A DNA stretch of 64,000 bases. Source: CALMEC01 sp963777565 (GTDB lineage: Bacteria; Actinomycetota; Thermoleophilia; Miltoncostaeales; Miltoncostaeaceae). The stretch lies in contig CAVZQZ010000009.1 in the NCBI GenBank assembly GCA_963777565.1, positions 372,001 through 436,000 of the forward strand, read 5' to 3'. Positions within the stretch are counted from its first letter, which is position 1, and every line of letters starts with the position of its first letter. Positions 25,280-34,023 of this stretch are shown one piece after another. The notes under the pieces were generated by a model that was given only the letters and a program-made list of their open reading frames with translations, was not told the DNA's origin and made no database searches. The position numbers were made by a program, and so were the translations under genes.

Positions 25280-26649
25280 CGTTCGGGTACCTCCAGGGTC
25301 AGTCGGGTGCCGCCTTCCGGTCGCGGCTGGACGGTGAAGCTCCCGTGCATCTCACCGGCGAGCTCCGCCAGCAACGTCAGGCCGACATGTCCATTGTGTT
25401 CGCGTGCTGCCCGTTGCTCCTCGTCGATGCCTCGGCCGTCATCATCGACGACGAGACGGACGACATCGGCGTCCTCCATCACGTCGATCGTCACGGAACG
25501 CGCCCCTGCGTGGGCGATCACGTTCCGCACGGCCTCCTGCGCCCCACGGAACACGAGCTTCTCGACGGGCGACGTGGGGTTCACATCCGGATCGACGTGA
25601 ACCTGTGTCGCGATGCCGCGCGCGGCGAGCGGCGCGACGAGGTCGTTGAGCGCCGCCTCGAGGCCTTGGTGCTCCAGCCTCGGCGGGTGGATCTCGACGA
25701 TGAGCGACCGCAGCTGCCGCATCACCCCGCGGACGCTGACGACGGCTTCGTCGAGCATCGCCTTCGTCTCGCCGTTCGAAGCGCCGGGGAGCCGCTCGGC
25801 GGCGGCCGCGAGGCTGAAGGCGGTGCCGGCGAGGCGCTGCACGGCCCCGTCGTGGAGGTCGGCCGCGATGCGGCGGCGCTCGACGTCGGATGCCTCCACG
25901 GCGCGCAGGAGCAGTCGCTCCCGCTCATCTTGCGTTCGGCGCAGCTGCTTCGCCATTCGCCACGTGAGCGGCCCCTGGGCGAGCCAGAGTAGGACGATCG
26001 CGCCGAGGAGGATCAGCGCGACCGCGAGCCAGAGCCGGCCGCCACCGGCGAAGACCCCGGTGCTGCGTTCGAACGACTCGAAGACCACCCGTTGCCCGCT
26101 CGGGGTGTCGACCCCCACGTCGACCTCGAGGACCCCGTTGCCGAACTGCTGTTCCGACTTGTCGCCGGGATCGCCGAGGTCGCTCACCACGGCATCGTTC
26201 GTCCGCCCCTCGATCGCCTTGACGTCCTCGTCCTCGAGCGGGAAACGCTCCCCGATCAGCTCGGACCGATCCGAGTAGACCACCCGTCCGGTCCGGTCTC
26301 GCACCTTGACCTGCACGATCTCGTCGTCCAGCACCCGTTCACGCACGACGCCGTCGAGCGTCGCCAGGGCGACCGGATCCCGCTCGATGACCGCGTCGGT
26401 GATCAGCGGGCCGACGATCCCCCGGCCCACGAGTAGGGCCGACTCGCGGGAAGCGCGGATCGACTCGCTCCGTCCGAGCCGCTCCACGAGCCAGAGGCCG
26501 GCGCCGGCAATGATCACCACGGCAACCAGGCTGGTGGCCATGAGCCGCAGGACCATCGCCCGGTCGGACGGGATACCCGGATCTCGGCGCTCGCCGTCGC
26601 CCCGTGGCGACCACCGCGGGGTGACGGGCCGATCTGACAGCTTCCTCAT
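25276..26649 (-). CDS. Membrane sensor histidine kinase (HisKA_3, NarX/LiaS-like)
   Basis: This is a 457-residue kinase with membrane segments at about 35-56 and 206-226 that enclose an extracytoplasmic sensor domain of roughly 150 residues. The phosphoacceptor is His266 in RRRIAADLHDGAVQRLAG. The ATPase domain contains EAVRNVIAHAGA, VDDDGRGI and GHVGLTLLAELAGEMHG. It is coupled to the NarL-type regulator downstream. The signal is unknown. Confidence 0.92.
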   Translation of the reverse strand: MRKLSDRPVTPRWSPRGDGERRDPGIPSDRAMVLRLMATSLVAVVIIAGAGLWLVERLGRSESIRASRESALLVGRGIVGPLITDAVIERDPVALATLDGVVRERVLDDEIVQVKVRDRTGRVVYSDRSELIGERFPLEDEDVKAIEGRTNDAVVSDLGDPGDKSEQQFGNGVLEVDVGVDTPSGQRVVFESFERSTGVFAGGGRLWLAVALILLGAIVLLWLAQGPLTWRMAKQLRRTQDERERLLLRAVEASDVERRRIAADLHDGAVQRLAGTAFSLAAAAERLPGASNGETKAMLDEAVVSVRGVMRQLRSLIVEIHPPRLEHQGLEAALNDLVAPLAARGIATQVHVDPDVNPTSPVEKLVFRGAQEAVRNVIAHAGARSVTIDVMEDADVVRLVVDDDGRGIDEEQRAAREHNGHVGLTLLAELAGEMHGSFTVQPRPEGGTRLTLEVPER

Positions 26650-26774
26650 CGTGCTCCACGTGCGTTCACGGCACCCGTTCGGTGCGGGGGGACCCGGGGC
26701 AGGATCGTCCGAACCCGGTCTCCCGCTCCTCCCTTGTTGTCGGCCGGCGGGAGTGTTCCCTACACGGGGCGCTG

Positions 26775-27725
26775 TTACGGGTGACGGTGCTCCGCGCCGC
26801 GGCCGGACGGCCCCTCGATCGTGTGGAGCCGCTCACCGGCGTGCTCGGTCTGCAGCGTGGTGTGGGTCACGCCGTAACGCTCGGCGAGCAGGCGCTCGAG
26901 CCCGCGCCGTGCCACGTGGCAGTCCACGTCGGCCTCCACGATCACGTGCGCGGAGAGCGCGGCGAAGCCGGAGGTCACCTCCCACACGTGAAGGTCGTGG
27001 ATCTCGACGATCCCCGGCTGCGCCACGAGGGCCTGGCCGATCTCATCCGGGTCGAGCCCTTCGGGCGCCGCTTCGAGCAGCACACGGCCGGTCGCGCGCA
27101 GCAGCCCCCACGCCGACTTCAGCATCAGGAGCGCCACCGCGAGCGCCGCGATCGCGTCGGCGCGGTCGGCCCCGGTCGCGAGGATGACGGCTCCCGCGAC
27201 GATGGCGGCGATCGATCCGAGCAGGTCCATCAGGACGTGCTGGTAGCTGCCCTCGACGTTCAGGCTGTCGCGGTTTGCACCCGCGAGGATCCACAACGCG
27301 ACGAGGTTCACCACCGCCCCGATCGAGGCAACGACCAGCACGGATGCTCCGGCGACGTCGGGTGGCTCGATCAAGCGACGGACCGACTCGTAGATCACGA
27401 GCCCCGCCAGCACGAGCAGCGTCAGTCCGTTCGCCTGGGCGGAGAGGATCTCGACCCGCCGCAGCCCGAATGTCATCGCGCCCGCCGCAGGGCGAGCCGC
27501 CACACGGATCGCGACGAGCGAGAGGGTGAGCGCCACGACGTCGACGAGCATGTGTCCGGCGTCGGCGAGCAGCGCGACAGACGACGCGATGATGCCGACG
27601 ACGACCTCCACCGCCATGAACGCGCAGATGAGCCCGAGGACGATCGCGATACGGCGGCCGTCGGCGCTCGCGCCGTGGGCGTGGTGACGGTGGTGCCCGT
27701 GGGCGTGGTCGTGTCCCGAGCTCAC
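26775..27725 (-). CDS. Cation diffusion facilitator (CzcD/ZitB-like metal efflux)
   Basis: This is a 316-residue proton/metal antiporter that exports Zn(II) or related ions. It has a His-rich N-terminus (HDHAHGHHRHHAHG), six membrane segments, the site-A motifs ALLADAGHMLVDVVAL (HxxxD) and YQHVLMDLLGS (HxxxD), and a C-terminal cytoplasmic domain with HDLHVWEVTSG. The GTG start overlaps the acetyltransferase stop. Confidence 0.93.
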   Translation of the reverse strand: MSSGHDHAHGHHRHHAHGASADGRRIAIVLGLICAFMAVEVVVGIIASSVALLADAGHMLVDVVALTLSLVAIRVAARPAAGAMTFGLRRVEILSAQANGLTLLVLAGLVIYESVRRLIEPPDVAGASVLVVASIGAVVNLVALWILAGANRDSLNVEGSYQHVLMDLLGSIAAIVAGAVILATGADRADAIAALAVALLMLKSAWGLLRATGRVLLEAAPEGLDPDEIGQALVAQPGIVEIHDLHVWEVTSGFAALSAHVIVEADVDCHVARRGLERLLAERYGVTHTTLQTEHAGERLHTIEGPSGRGAEHRHP

Positions 27726-28159
27726 GCGGTGCCGCCCGCATCGGCGACCCGGCGCTCCAGCGCGCGCCGGTCAGGTTCGCTGAACCCGAACCTTCGGTAC
27801 AGGTCGTGGGCGTCGTCGGTGTGCAAGATCCACTTGAGCCCGGCGAGGCCGGCCCCGTCGACCGCCTCGCGGACGAGCGCCTGCCCGAGGCCCCGGCCCT
27901 GGAAGGCCGGCAGCACGAACACGTCGCACAGGTACGCGACCGTCAGGCCGTCGGAGACCACCCGGGCGAATCCGACCTGCCGGGAGCCGTGGTAGAGGCC
28001 CACGACGCGGTGCGATCGTTCGATCGTCGCGGCGACGAAGTCGCGGGAGCGGCCGCGGCCCCAGTAGGACCAGTCCGCGAGGTAGCACCAGACGACGTCC
28101 ACGTCGATCCGGCCCGGGTCGTCGTCGAGCTCGAACCCGTCGCCGACGTCCCACGCCAC
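27722..28159 (-). CDS. GNAT-family N-acetyltransferase
   Basis: This is a 145-residue acyl-CoA-dependent acetyltransferase. The acetyl-CoA loop is VLPAFQGRGLGQALVREAV and the C-terminal strand ends LYRRFGFSEPD. The substrate is unknown. It begins with GTG at 28159, 4 bp after the cystathionine gamma-synthase stop, and overlaps the metal-efflux gene downstream. Confidence 0.9.
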   Translation of the reverse strand: MAWDVGDGFELDDDPGRIDVDVVWCYLADWSYWGRGRSRDFVAATIERSHRVVGLYHGSRQVGFARVVSDGLTVAYLCDVFVLPAFQGRGLGQALVREAVDGAGLAGLKWILHTDDAHDLYRRFGFSEPDRRALERRVADAGGTA

Positions 28160-28163
28160 GCGC

Positions 28164-29321
28164 TCAGACCGCCCCTGCCCGCCCCGCCCGGTCGAGCATG
28201 ACGTCGAGGTCGCGCAGCAGGTCGTCCACGTGCTCGATGCCGACCGACAGGCGCAGCAGGTCGTCGGGCACCTCGAACCCCGAGCCGGCGAGCGAGGCGT
28301 GGGTCATGGCGCCGGGGTGCTCGACGAGGCTCTCCACCCCGCCGAGGCTCTCACCAAGCGTCCAGGCGCCCGTGGGGCCGGTGAGCGCCGCGTCGGCGGC
28401 GGCGCGGCCGCCGTGCACGCGGAAGGAGATCATCCCGCCGAAGTCCGCCATCTGCCGGCCGGCGGCGTCGTAGCCCGGATGGTTCGGCAGGCCCGGGTAG
28501 AACACCTCGCCGACCGCCGGATGCGTGACGAGGTACTCGACGATGTGGCGGGCGTTCTCACAGTGGCGCTCCATCCGCACGGCGAGGGTCTTGGCGCCGC
28601 GGAGGGTCAGGAAGCAGTCGAACGGTCCGGGCACCGCGCCGACGCTGTTCTGCACGAAGTGCAGGCGCTCGGCAACGGCGGCGTCGCGGGTGGCGACGAA
28701 GCCGCCGATCACGTCGGAGTGGCCGCCGATGTACTTGGTGGTGGAGTGCACCACGATGTCGGCGCCGAGCACGAGCGGCTGCTGCAGGTACGGGCTCGCG
28801 AAGGTGTTGTCGACCACGAGCATGGCGCCCGCGGCGTGCGCGAGGCGCGCGAGGCCGCGGATGTCGACGACCTTGAGCAGCGGGTTCGACGGCGTCTCGA
28901 TCCACACGACATCGGCGGGCTGGGCGAGCGCCACCTGGGCGGTGGCGGTCTCGGCGAGGTCGGCGTATTCGAAGCGGTAGCCCTTGGGCTCGAGGATCTT
29001 CGAGAACAGCCGGTAGGTGCCGCCGTAGACATCGTTGATGGCGACGGTTCGGGCGCCGGCGGGAACGAGCTCCATGATCGCGCTGATCGCGCCCATCCCC
29101 GACGAGAAGGCGATGCCATGGTCGGCCTCCTCGAGCGAGGCCAGGCAGGCCTCGAGCGCCGTGCGCGTGGGATTGATCGTCCGCGCGTAGTCGTGCCCGC
29201 CGCGCATCGCCCCGACGCCGTCCTGGGCGTAGGTGGACGTCTGGTAGATCGGGACGTTGACGGACCCGGTGAGGGGGTCGGGCTCCTGCCCGGCGTGGAT
29301 CGCCTTGGTCTCGAACTCCAT
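28164..29321 (-). CDS. metB: Cystathionine gamma-synthase/lyase-type enzyme
   Basis: This is a 385-residue Cys/Met-metabolism PLP enzyme. It shows TKAIHAGQEPDPLTGSVNVPIYQTSTY, ISAIMELVPAGARTVAINDVYGGTYRLF, DNTFASPYLQQPL and PLP Lys196 in STTKYIGGHSD. It could make cystathionine from an activated homoserine or cleave it; sequence alone does not separate these. The ATG at 29321 is 17 bp after the CBS stop. The CBS-CGS pair is typical of actinobacterial transsulfuration. Confidence 0.88.
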   Translation of the reverse strand: MEFETKAIHAGQEPDPLTGSVNVPIYQTSTYAQDGVGAMRGGHDYARTINPTRTALEACLASLEEADHGIAFSSGMGAISAIMELVPAGARTVAINDVYGGTYRLFSKILEPKGYRFEYADLAETATAQVALAQPADVVWIETPSNPLLKVVDIRGLARLAHAAGAMLVVDNTFASPYLQQPLVLGADIVVHSTTKYIGGHSDVIGGFVATRDAAVAERLHFVQNSVGAVPGPFDCFLTLRGAKTLAVRMERHCENARHIVEYLVTHPAVGEVFYPGLPNHPGYDAAGRQMADFGGMISFRVHGGRAAADAALTGPTGAWTLGESLGGVESLVEHPGAMTHASLAGSGFEVPDDLLRLSVGIEHVDDLLRDLDVMLDRAGRAGAV

Positions 29322-29338
29322 GGAGTCGCCGGGCACCA

Positions 29339-30727
29339 CTAGCGACGGTGCGCCAGGAACTCGAGCAGGTCGGTGCGTGTCAGCACGCCGGCGGCGGTGC
29401 CGCCGTCGGCCACCACCACGGCGGGTTGCGCCTGCAGGTCGCCGTAGATCTCCTCGATCTGCTGCTCCGCCCGGATCACGCGCAGCGGCGCCGCCATCGC
29501 CTCGCGGACGGGCATCTGGAGCGCCTCGGCCCCGTCGCGGATCACGCGGTCCAGCAACTCGCGTTCGAGCACCGATCCGACGATCTGGTCGAGCGAGCAC
29601 GGGAAGCAGTCGCCGTTCGCCATGACCGGGATCTGGGAGATACCGTAGCGCTGCAGCAGCTCGATGGCCTCGCCGATCCGCTGGGTTGCGGAGACGGAGA
29701 CGACGCTCGGGATCGACGGCTCCTCGATCTGCTTCGCGCGCAGGAGCTGCGCCACGGTCGCGCTTGTCGCGGGGCGCTCGAGCATCCCGTGCTCACGCAG
29801 CCAATCGTCGTTGAACACCTTCGACAGGTACGGCCGGCCGCCATCGGGAAGGATCACGAGCACCGTCTTGTCCGCCGGGAGCTCCTCGGCGACGCCGAGC
29901 GCCGCGTGGAGGGCCATGCCCGCCGAGCCCCCGATAAGGATTCCCTCCTTGCGGGCCATGAGGCGGGCGGCGTGGAAGGAATCGCGGTCGGAGACGGTGA
30001 TCCAGCGGTCGACGATGTCGCGGTCGAACGTGGTCGGCCAGAAGTCCTCGCCGACGCCCTCGACGAGGTACGGCTTGATGACGTCGGTGGAGTAGACGGA
30101 GCCGTCGGGGTCGGCGCCGACGATCTCGATGGCAGGGTTCTGCTCTTTGAGGTACCGGCCGACGCCCGTCGCGGTCCCGCCGGTGCCGACGCCGAGCACG
30201 AGCACGTCGAGCTCGCCGCCGACCTGCCCCCAGATCTCCGGCCCGGTGGTGGCGTAGTGCGCCTCCGGGTTGGCCTGGTTGTGGTACTGGTTCGGATTGA
30301 ACGCCCCGGGCGTCTCCTCGGTGAGGCGCTCCGACTGCGAGTAGTAGCTCGACGGGTCGTCGGGCTCCACGTTCGTCGGGCAGACGACGACCTCCGCGCC
30401 GAATGCGCGCAGCAGGGAGATCTTCTCCTGCGACATCTTGTCGGGCATCACGAAGATGCAGCGGTACCCGCGCTGGGCGGCGACCATGGCGAGCCCGACC
30501 CCAGTGTTTCCAGAGGTCGGCTCGACGATGACCCCGCCGGGCTTCAGCAGCCCCTCGCGCTCGGCGGCCTCGATCATCGGGAGCCCGATGCGGTCCTTGA
30601 TCGACCCCCCGGGGTTCATGTACTCGAGCTTCGCGAGGAGCCTCGCCCCGCCGGCCGGCTGTAGGGCGGGAAGCCGGACGATCGGCGTGTCGCCGACGAG
30701 GTCCAGCACGGTCGGGAACTCGCGCAT
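29339..30727 (-). CDS. cbs: Cystathionine beta-synthase with C-terminal CBS domain pair
   Basis: This PLP enzyme condenses serine and homocysteine to cystathionine. The catalytic domain has Lys44 in LEYMNPGGSIKDRIG, EPTSGNTGVGLAMVAA and VGTGGTATGVGRYLKEQNP. The last 130 residues form two CBS motifs (SVSATQRIGEAIELLQRYGISQIPV and VVADGGTAAGVLTRTDLLEFL), a likely nucleotide or SAM-sensing module. The ATG at 30727 is adjacent to a GTG at 30730. O-acetylserine sulfhydrylase activity cannot be excluded. Confidence 0.92.
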   Translation of the reverse strand: MREFPTVLDLVGDTPIVRLPALQPAGGARLLAKLEYMNPGGSIKDRIGLPMIEAAEREGLLKPGGVIVEPTSGNTGVGLAMVAAQRGYRCIFVMPDKMSQEKISLLRAFGAEVVVCPTNVEPDDPSSYYSQSERLTEETPGAFNPNQYHNQANPEAHYATTGPEIWGQVGGELDVLVLGVGTGGTATGVGRYLKEQNPAIEIVGADPDGSVYSTDVIKPYLVEGVGEDFWPTTFDRDIVDRWITVSDRDSFHAARLMARKEGILIGGSAGMALHAALGVAEELPADKTVLVILPDGGRPYLSKVFNDDWLREHGMLERPATSATVAQLLRAKQIEEPSIPSVVSVSATQRIGEAIELLQRYGISQIPVMANGDCFPCSLDQIVGSVLERELLDRVIRDGAEALQMPVREAMAAPLRVIRAEQQIEEIYGDLQAQPAVVVADGGTAAGVLTRTDLLEFLAHRR

Positions 30728-30759
30728 CACGACCTAGCTTACTGCGTCCCCTCGGATTC

Positions 30760-30966
30760 CTACCTGCCGGCGCCGTGCAGATAGGTGATGTCGCCGCGAT
30801 CCGGGTGGTCGCGCTCGATCCGCTTCGCCTCGATCCGCCGGGCCCACGGTTCGTCCAGGATCGGCCAGCGGGCGAGCGCGTCGGCGTGGCGCATGTACCA
30901 GAGGCCCTCAGCCCGGGCGAAGTTTCGGTTCTCCCAGGTGGCCGGCCCTGTCGTGGGCTCGCTCAC
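30760..30966 (-). CDS. Small protein, function unknown
   Basis: This is a 68-residue soluble protein with many aromatic residues (TWENRNFARAEGLWYMRHAD). It starts with GTG at 30966 and lies between the monooxygenase and CBS genes on the same strand. I recognise no family. Its length and composition look like a real small gene rather than a chance frame. Confidence 0.5.
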   Translation of the reverse strand: MSEPTTGPATWENRNFARAEGLWYMRHADALARWPILDEPWARRIEAKRIERDHPDRGDITYLHGAGR

Positions 30967-31026
30967 ACGGTGAGATTGCCCGCCCGCCCGATCCGGTTCA
31001 AGCACACCGGCCGCGACGGGCGCAGG

Positions 31027-32049
31027 TCAACCGACCGGTGGCCATGCCTCCGCCGCGGGGCGCACGTAATCGTCTGGCAGCGGCGGGCGGTGCCCGGCGG
31101 GGTCCATCGCCTCGTACGGGCGGATCACCGGCTCGCGCCACGTGACATATGCACGGCAGGCATCGTCGGGTGAGTCGGGGTTCTGCCGGATCGCCTCGGC
31201 GAGGGCCTGGGCGTCGCCGAGGCCCAAGCCGGCGCTCGCGCCGGTCTCCGGGCCGAAGAAGTGCGCGGAATCGCCGACCAGCACCACGCCCTGCGTCCAC
31301 CACTTCGGGCACCGCAGCACGGTCGGCTCCGAGTAGCGCACCTGATCGAACGACGTGAGCGCGTTGACCGCGTCGGCCGCCTCGGGCAGGAGCGCCGCGA
31401 ACGCCTGCTTGAACGCGTCGAGCCCCGGCGCCTTCGCCGCCTCCACCCCGACCCGCTGGACGCTCCGCCAGCCGGCCGATCCCTCCGGCCAACCGAGCAG
31501 GCCGATCTGGCCGCCGTCGGAGAAGTACCCCATCGCGAACGGCCGGTCGATCACCGCCGGACTCATGAAGCCCATGTAGGCGTCCTCCACCTGGATGAGC
31601 CGCGACTCGAGCCCGGCGAGCTCACGGAGCTTCGACCCCATCCCGTCGCAGGCGACGACGAGATCGGACTCGAGCTCGACCCGTCCCCCGGGGCCCTCGC
31701 TGACGACACCGACGACCCGGTCGCCGTCGCTTACGAGGTCGATCACCCGCTCCTCGTGGGCCACCGGCATGTCGCGGCCCAGCACCTCGATCAGCTTGCC
31801 AACCTCGACGCAGATCGACACCGGCGTGCCGTCCGGCCCGGGCGCGATATCCCAGCCCGCGGCGCGCACCTCCTCGAAGACGCCGATGTCCTGCAGCACC
31901 GGATAGCCCTGGTAGCCGAGCATGAAGCCGCGCGGCTGGTACCACCCTGCGGCGGCCCGCTCGAGCACGATCGGCTCGACTCCGCGGCGGTGGAGCATCT
32001 TCGCGAGCGCGAGGCCCACGACGCCGCCTCCGACGATCACCACCCGCAT
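31027..32049 (-). CDS. FAD-dependent monooxygenase (PHBH-like fold)
   Basis: This is a 340-residue flavoprotein with the N-terminal dinucleotide loop RVVIVGGGVVGLALAKMLHRRG, the DG motif VVACDGMGSKLRELAG and the FAD-binding GD motif VVLVGDSAHFFGPETGASAGLGLGDA-type block. It probably hydroxylates or epoxidises an aromatic or similar substrate. The ATG at 32049 has a TAGCAT-like -10 about 10 nt upstream. The substrate cannot be predicted from context. Confidence 0.88.
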   Translation of the reverse strand: MRVVIVGGGVVGLALAKMLHRRGVEPIVLERAAAGWYQPRGFMLGYQGYPVLQDIGVFEEVRAAGWDIAPGPDGTPVSICVEVGKLIEVLGRDMPVAHEERVIDLVSDGDRVVGVVSEGPGGRVELESDLVVACDGMGSKLRELAGLESRLIQVEDAYMGFMSPAVIDRPFAMGYFSDGGQIGLLGWPEGSAGWRSVQRVGVEAAKAPGLDAFKQAFAALLPEAADAVNALTSFDQVRYSEPTVLRCPKWWTQGVVLVGDSAHFFGPETGASAGLGLGDAQALAEAIRQNPDSPDDACRAYVTWREPVIRPYEAMDPAGHRPPLPDDYVRPAAEAWPPVG

Positions 32050-32204
32050 CACCGGGCGGATGCTACCGGCGGATGCGTGGCGTCGCGGCCCCGCAGGGTC
32101 GCCGACGGGCGGGTCGGGGCCGGGTCGGTTCGGCCCTCCGGCGAGGGACGCGACGGGCCCCGGGGCGCTACGCTCCCGACGAGACCGACTCGGAGGACCG
32201 AAAA

Positions 32205-33311
32205 GTGGCGACGTCACCGCTCCATCGACTCTCGGCGCTCGGACAGAGCGTGTGGGTCGACTATCTGTCCCGTAACCTGCTGGAACGCGGCGAGCTCGAG
32301 CAGATGACCCGCGACGATGCCGTCGTGGGCGTCACCTCGAACCCCACCATCTTCCAGAAGGCCCTGGCCGAGGGCGACGCATACGACGCGCAGCTTCGCG
32401 ACGTGCTCCGCCGCACGCAGGACCCCAAGGAGATCTTCGTTGCGCTCGCGTCACAGGACGTCGCCGACGCGTGCGACCTGCTCCACCCCATCTGGGCGGC
32501 CACGGGAGGCGGCGACGGCTACGTGTCGATGGAGGTCGATCCGAGGTTCGCGTTCGACGTCGAGGCGACCCTGGACGAGGCGATGCGCCTGCACACCGAG
32601 ATCAACAAGCCGAACCTCCTGGTGAAGATCCCTGCGACGAAGCCCGGCCTCGCCGCGATCGAGGAGATGATCGCCCGCGGCCGGTCGATCAACGTGACGC
32701 TCATCTTCTCGCTGGAGCGCTACGCGGAGGTCGCCGAGGCCTACATCTCCGGGCTCGAGCGGCTCGTCGAGGATGGCGGCGACCCCTCCACCGTGCACTC
32801 CGTGGCCAGCTTCTTCGTCTCGCGGGTGGACACCGAGGCCGACAAGCGCCTCGACGCCATCGGCGGGCACGACGAGCTCAAGGGCAAGCTCGCGGTCGCG
32901 AACGCCAAGCTCGCCTACGCCCGGTACGGGGAGATCTTCTCCGGCTCGCGCTGGGAGGCCCTCGCCGCCGCCGGCGCCAGGACGCAGCGCTGCCTGTGGG
33001 CCTCCACGTCGACGAAGAACCCGGACTACAGCGACGTGCTCTACGTCGACGAGCTGATCGGCGCTGAGACCGTTAACACCATGCCCGAGGAGACGATCCG
33101 CGCATTCCAGGATCACGGCGTGGCGGAGCCGCGGCTCGGGCAGGACCTCGACGCGGCGCGCAGAGTGTTCGACGATCTCGCCGCCGCGGGGGTGGACTAC
33201 GACGACGTGTCGGCGGTGCTCGAGCGGGAAGGCGTCGAGAAGTTCGCGGCGTCGTTCGCCGAGCTGATCCAGGGCATCGTCGCCCGTCGCGAGTCGATCA
33301 CGGCGGGCTGA
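32205..33311 (+). CDS. tal: Transaldolase (actinobacterial type)
   Basis: Transaldolase acts in the non-oxidative pentose phosphate pathway. The 368-residue protein has VGVTSNPTIFQKAL near 42-55, the Schiff-base Lys141 in NLLVKIPATKPG, INVTLIFSLERYAEVAEAYI, and RCLWASTSTKNPDYSDVLYV. The GTG at 32205 follows a strong GGAGGA ribosome-binding site. The length matches the long actinobacterial form. Confidence 0.95.
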   Translation: MATSPLHRLSALGQSVWVDYLSRNLLERGELEQMTRDDAVVGVTSNPTIFQKALAEGDAYDAQLRDVLRRTQDPKEIFVALASQDVADACDLLHPIWAATGGGDGYVSMEVDPRFAFDVEATLDEAMRLHTEINKPNLLVKIPATKPGLAAIEEMIARGRSINVTLIFSLERYAEVAEAYISGLERLVEDGGDPSTVHSVASFFVSRVDTEADKRLDAIGGHDELKGKLAVANAKLAYARYGEIFSGSRWEALAAAGARTQRCLWASTSTKNPDYSDVLYVDELIGAETVNTMPEETIRAFQDHGVAEPRLGQDLDAARRVFDDLAAAGVDYDDVSAVLEREGVEKFAASFAELIQGIVARRESITAG

Positions 33312-33976
33312 GCCGAGCGATCGGAGAGCCGCGACGCGTCACGCTCGCGGCACCCGGGGGGCCGCCCCTCGCCGCCGAGGTCCGTCCGGCGGGCCCCGGC
33401 GCGCCGGGCGTGGTGGTGCTGCACGGTCTCGGGAGCAGCCGCGCGAGCCACGCCGACTTCGCCGAGCGCGTCGCGGCGGCGGGCATGACCGCGCTCGCGC
33501 TCGACCTGCGCGGACACGGCGAGAGCGCGGGGGAACCCGACGCGGGCATGGTCGACGACGTCGTCGCCGCCCTCACCTGGCTCGCCGAGGACGGCGCGAG
33601 CGGTCTCGGGATCCGTGGCTCGTCGCTCGGCGGGTTCCTGGGGCTACACGCGGCGACCCGACACCCGGATGTGCGCGCGGTTGTGGCGATCTGCCCGGCC
33701 ACCGTGGAGGGGCTCGCGACCCGACGCGGCCTCACCTGGGCCCGTGAGCTTCCTCTGGAAGACGCCGTCGACCGCGACGACGGGATCGCCCGCGGCTACT
33801 GGCATGCCACCGGCGACGAGTTGGTGCCCTGGCAGGCCTCGTTCGCGCTGTTCCAGCGGACACCGCGGCCGCGCCATCTCCGGATCGTCCTGGGCGGGCA
33901 CCACCGGTCACTCCAGCACGACCCGGCCGTGCAGGCCGACGCACTCGCGTTCCTGAAGGACCATCTCGTCGGCTGA
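33308..33976 (+). CDS. Alpha/beta hydrolase (dienelactone-hydrolase/lysophospholipase-like)
   Basis: This is a serine hydrolase of about 222 residues with GVVVLHGLGSSRASHADFAERV (oxyanion strand), LDLRGHGES, the nucleophile elbow GIRGSSLGGFLGLH and a late HHRSLQHD carrying the likely catalytic His. The coding frame clearly begins before the first GTG (33410). The only upstream candidate is CTG at 33308, overlapping the transaldolase stop as CTGA, so the start is uncertain. The substrate is unknown. Confidence 0.78.
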   Translation: MSRAIGEPRRVTLAAPGGPPLAAEVRPAGPGAPGVVVLHGLGSSRASHADFAERVAAAGMTALALDLRGHGESAGEPDAGMVDDVVAALTWLAEDGASGLGIRGSSLGGFLGLHAATRHPDVRAVVAICPATVEGLATRRGLTWARELPLEDAVDRDDGIARGYWHATGDELVPWQASFALFQRTPRPRHLRIVLGGHHRSLQHDPAVQADALAFLKDHLVG

Positions 33977-34023
33977 GCCTCGACCACGTCCCGCACCGCA
34001 GCCCGGTTGCGGTCGCGGGAAGA

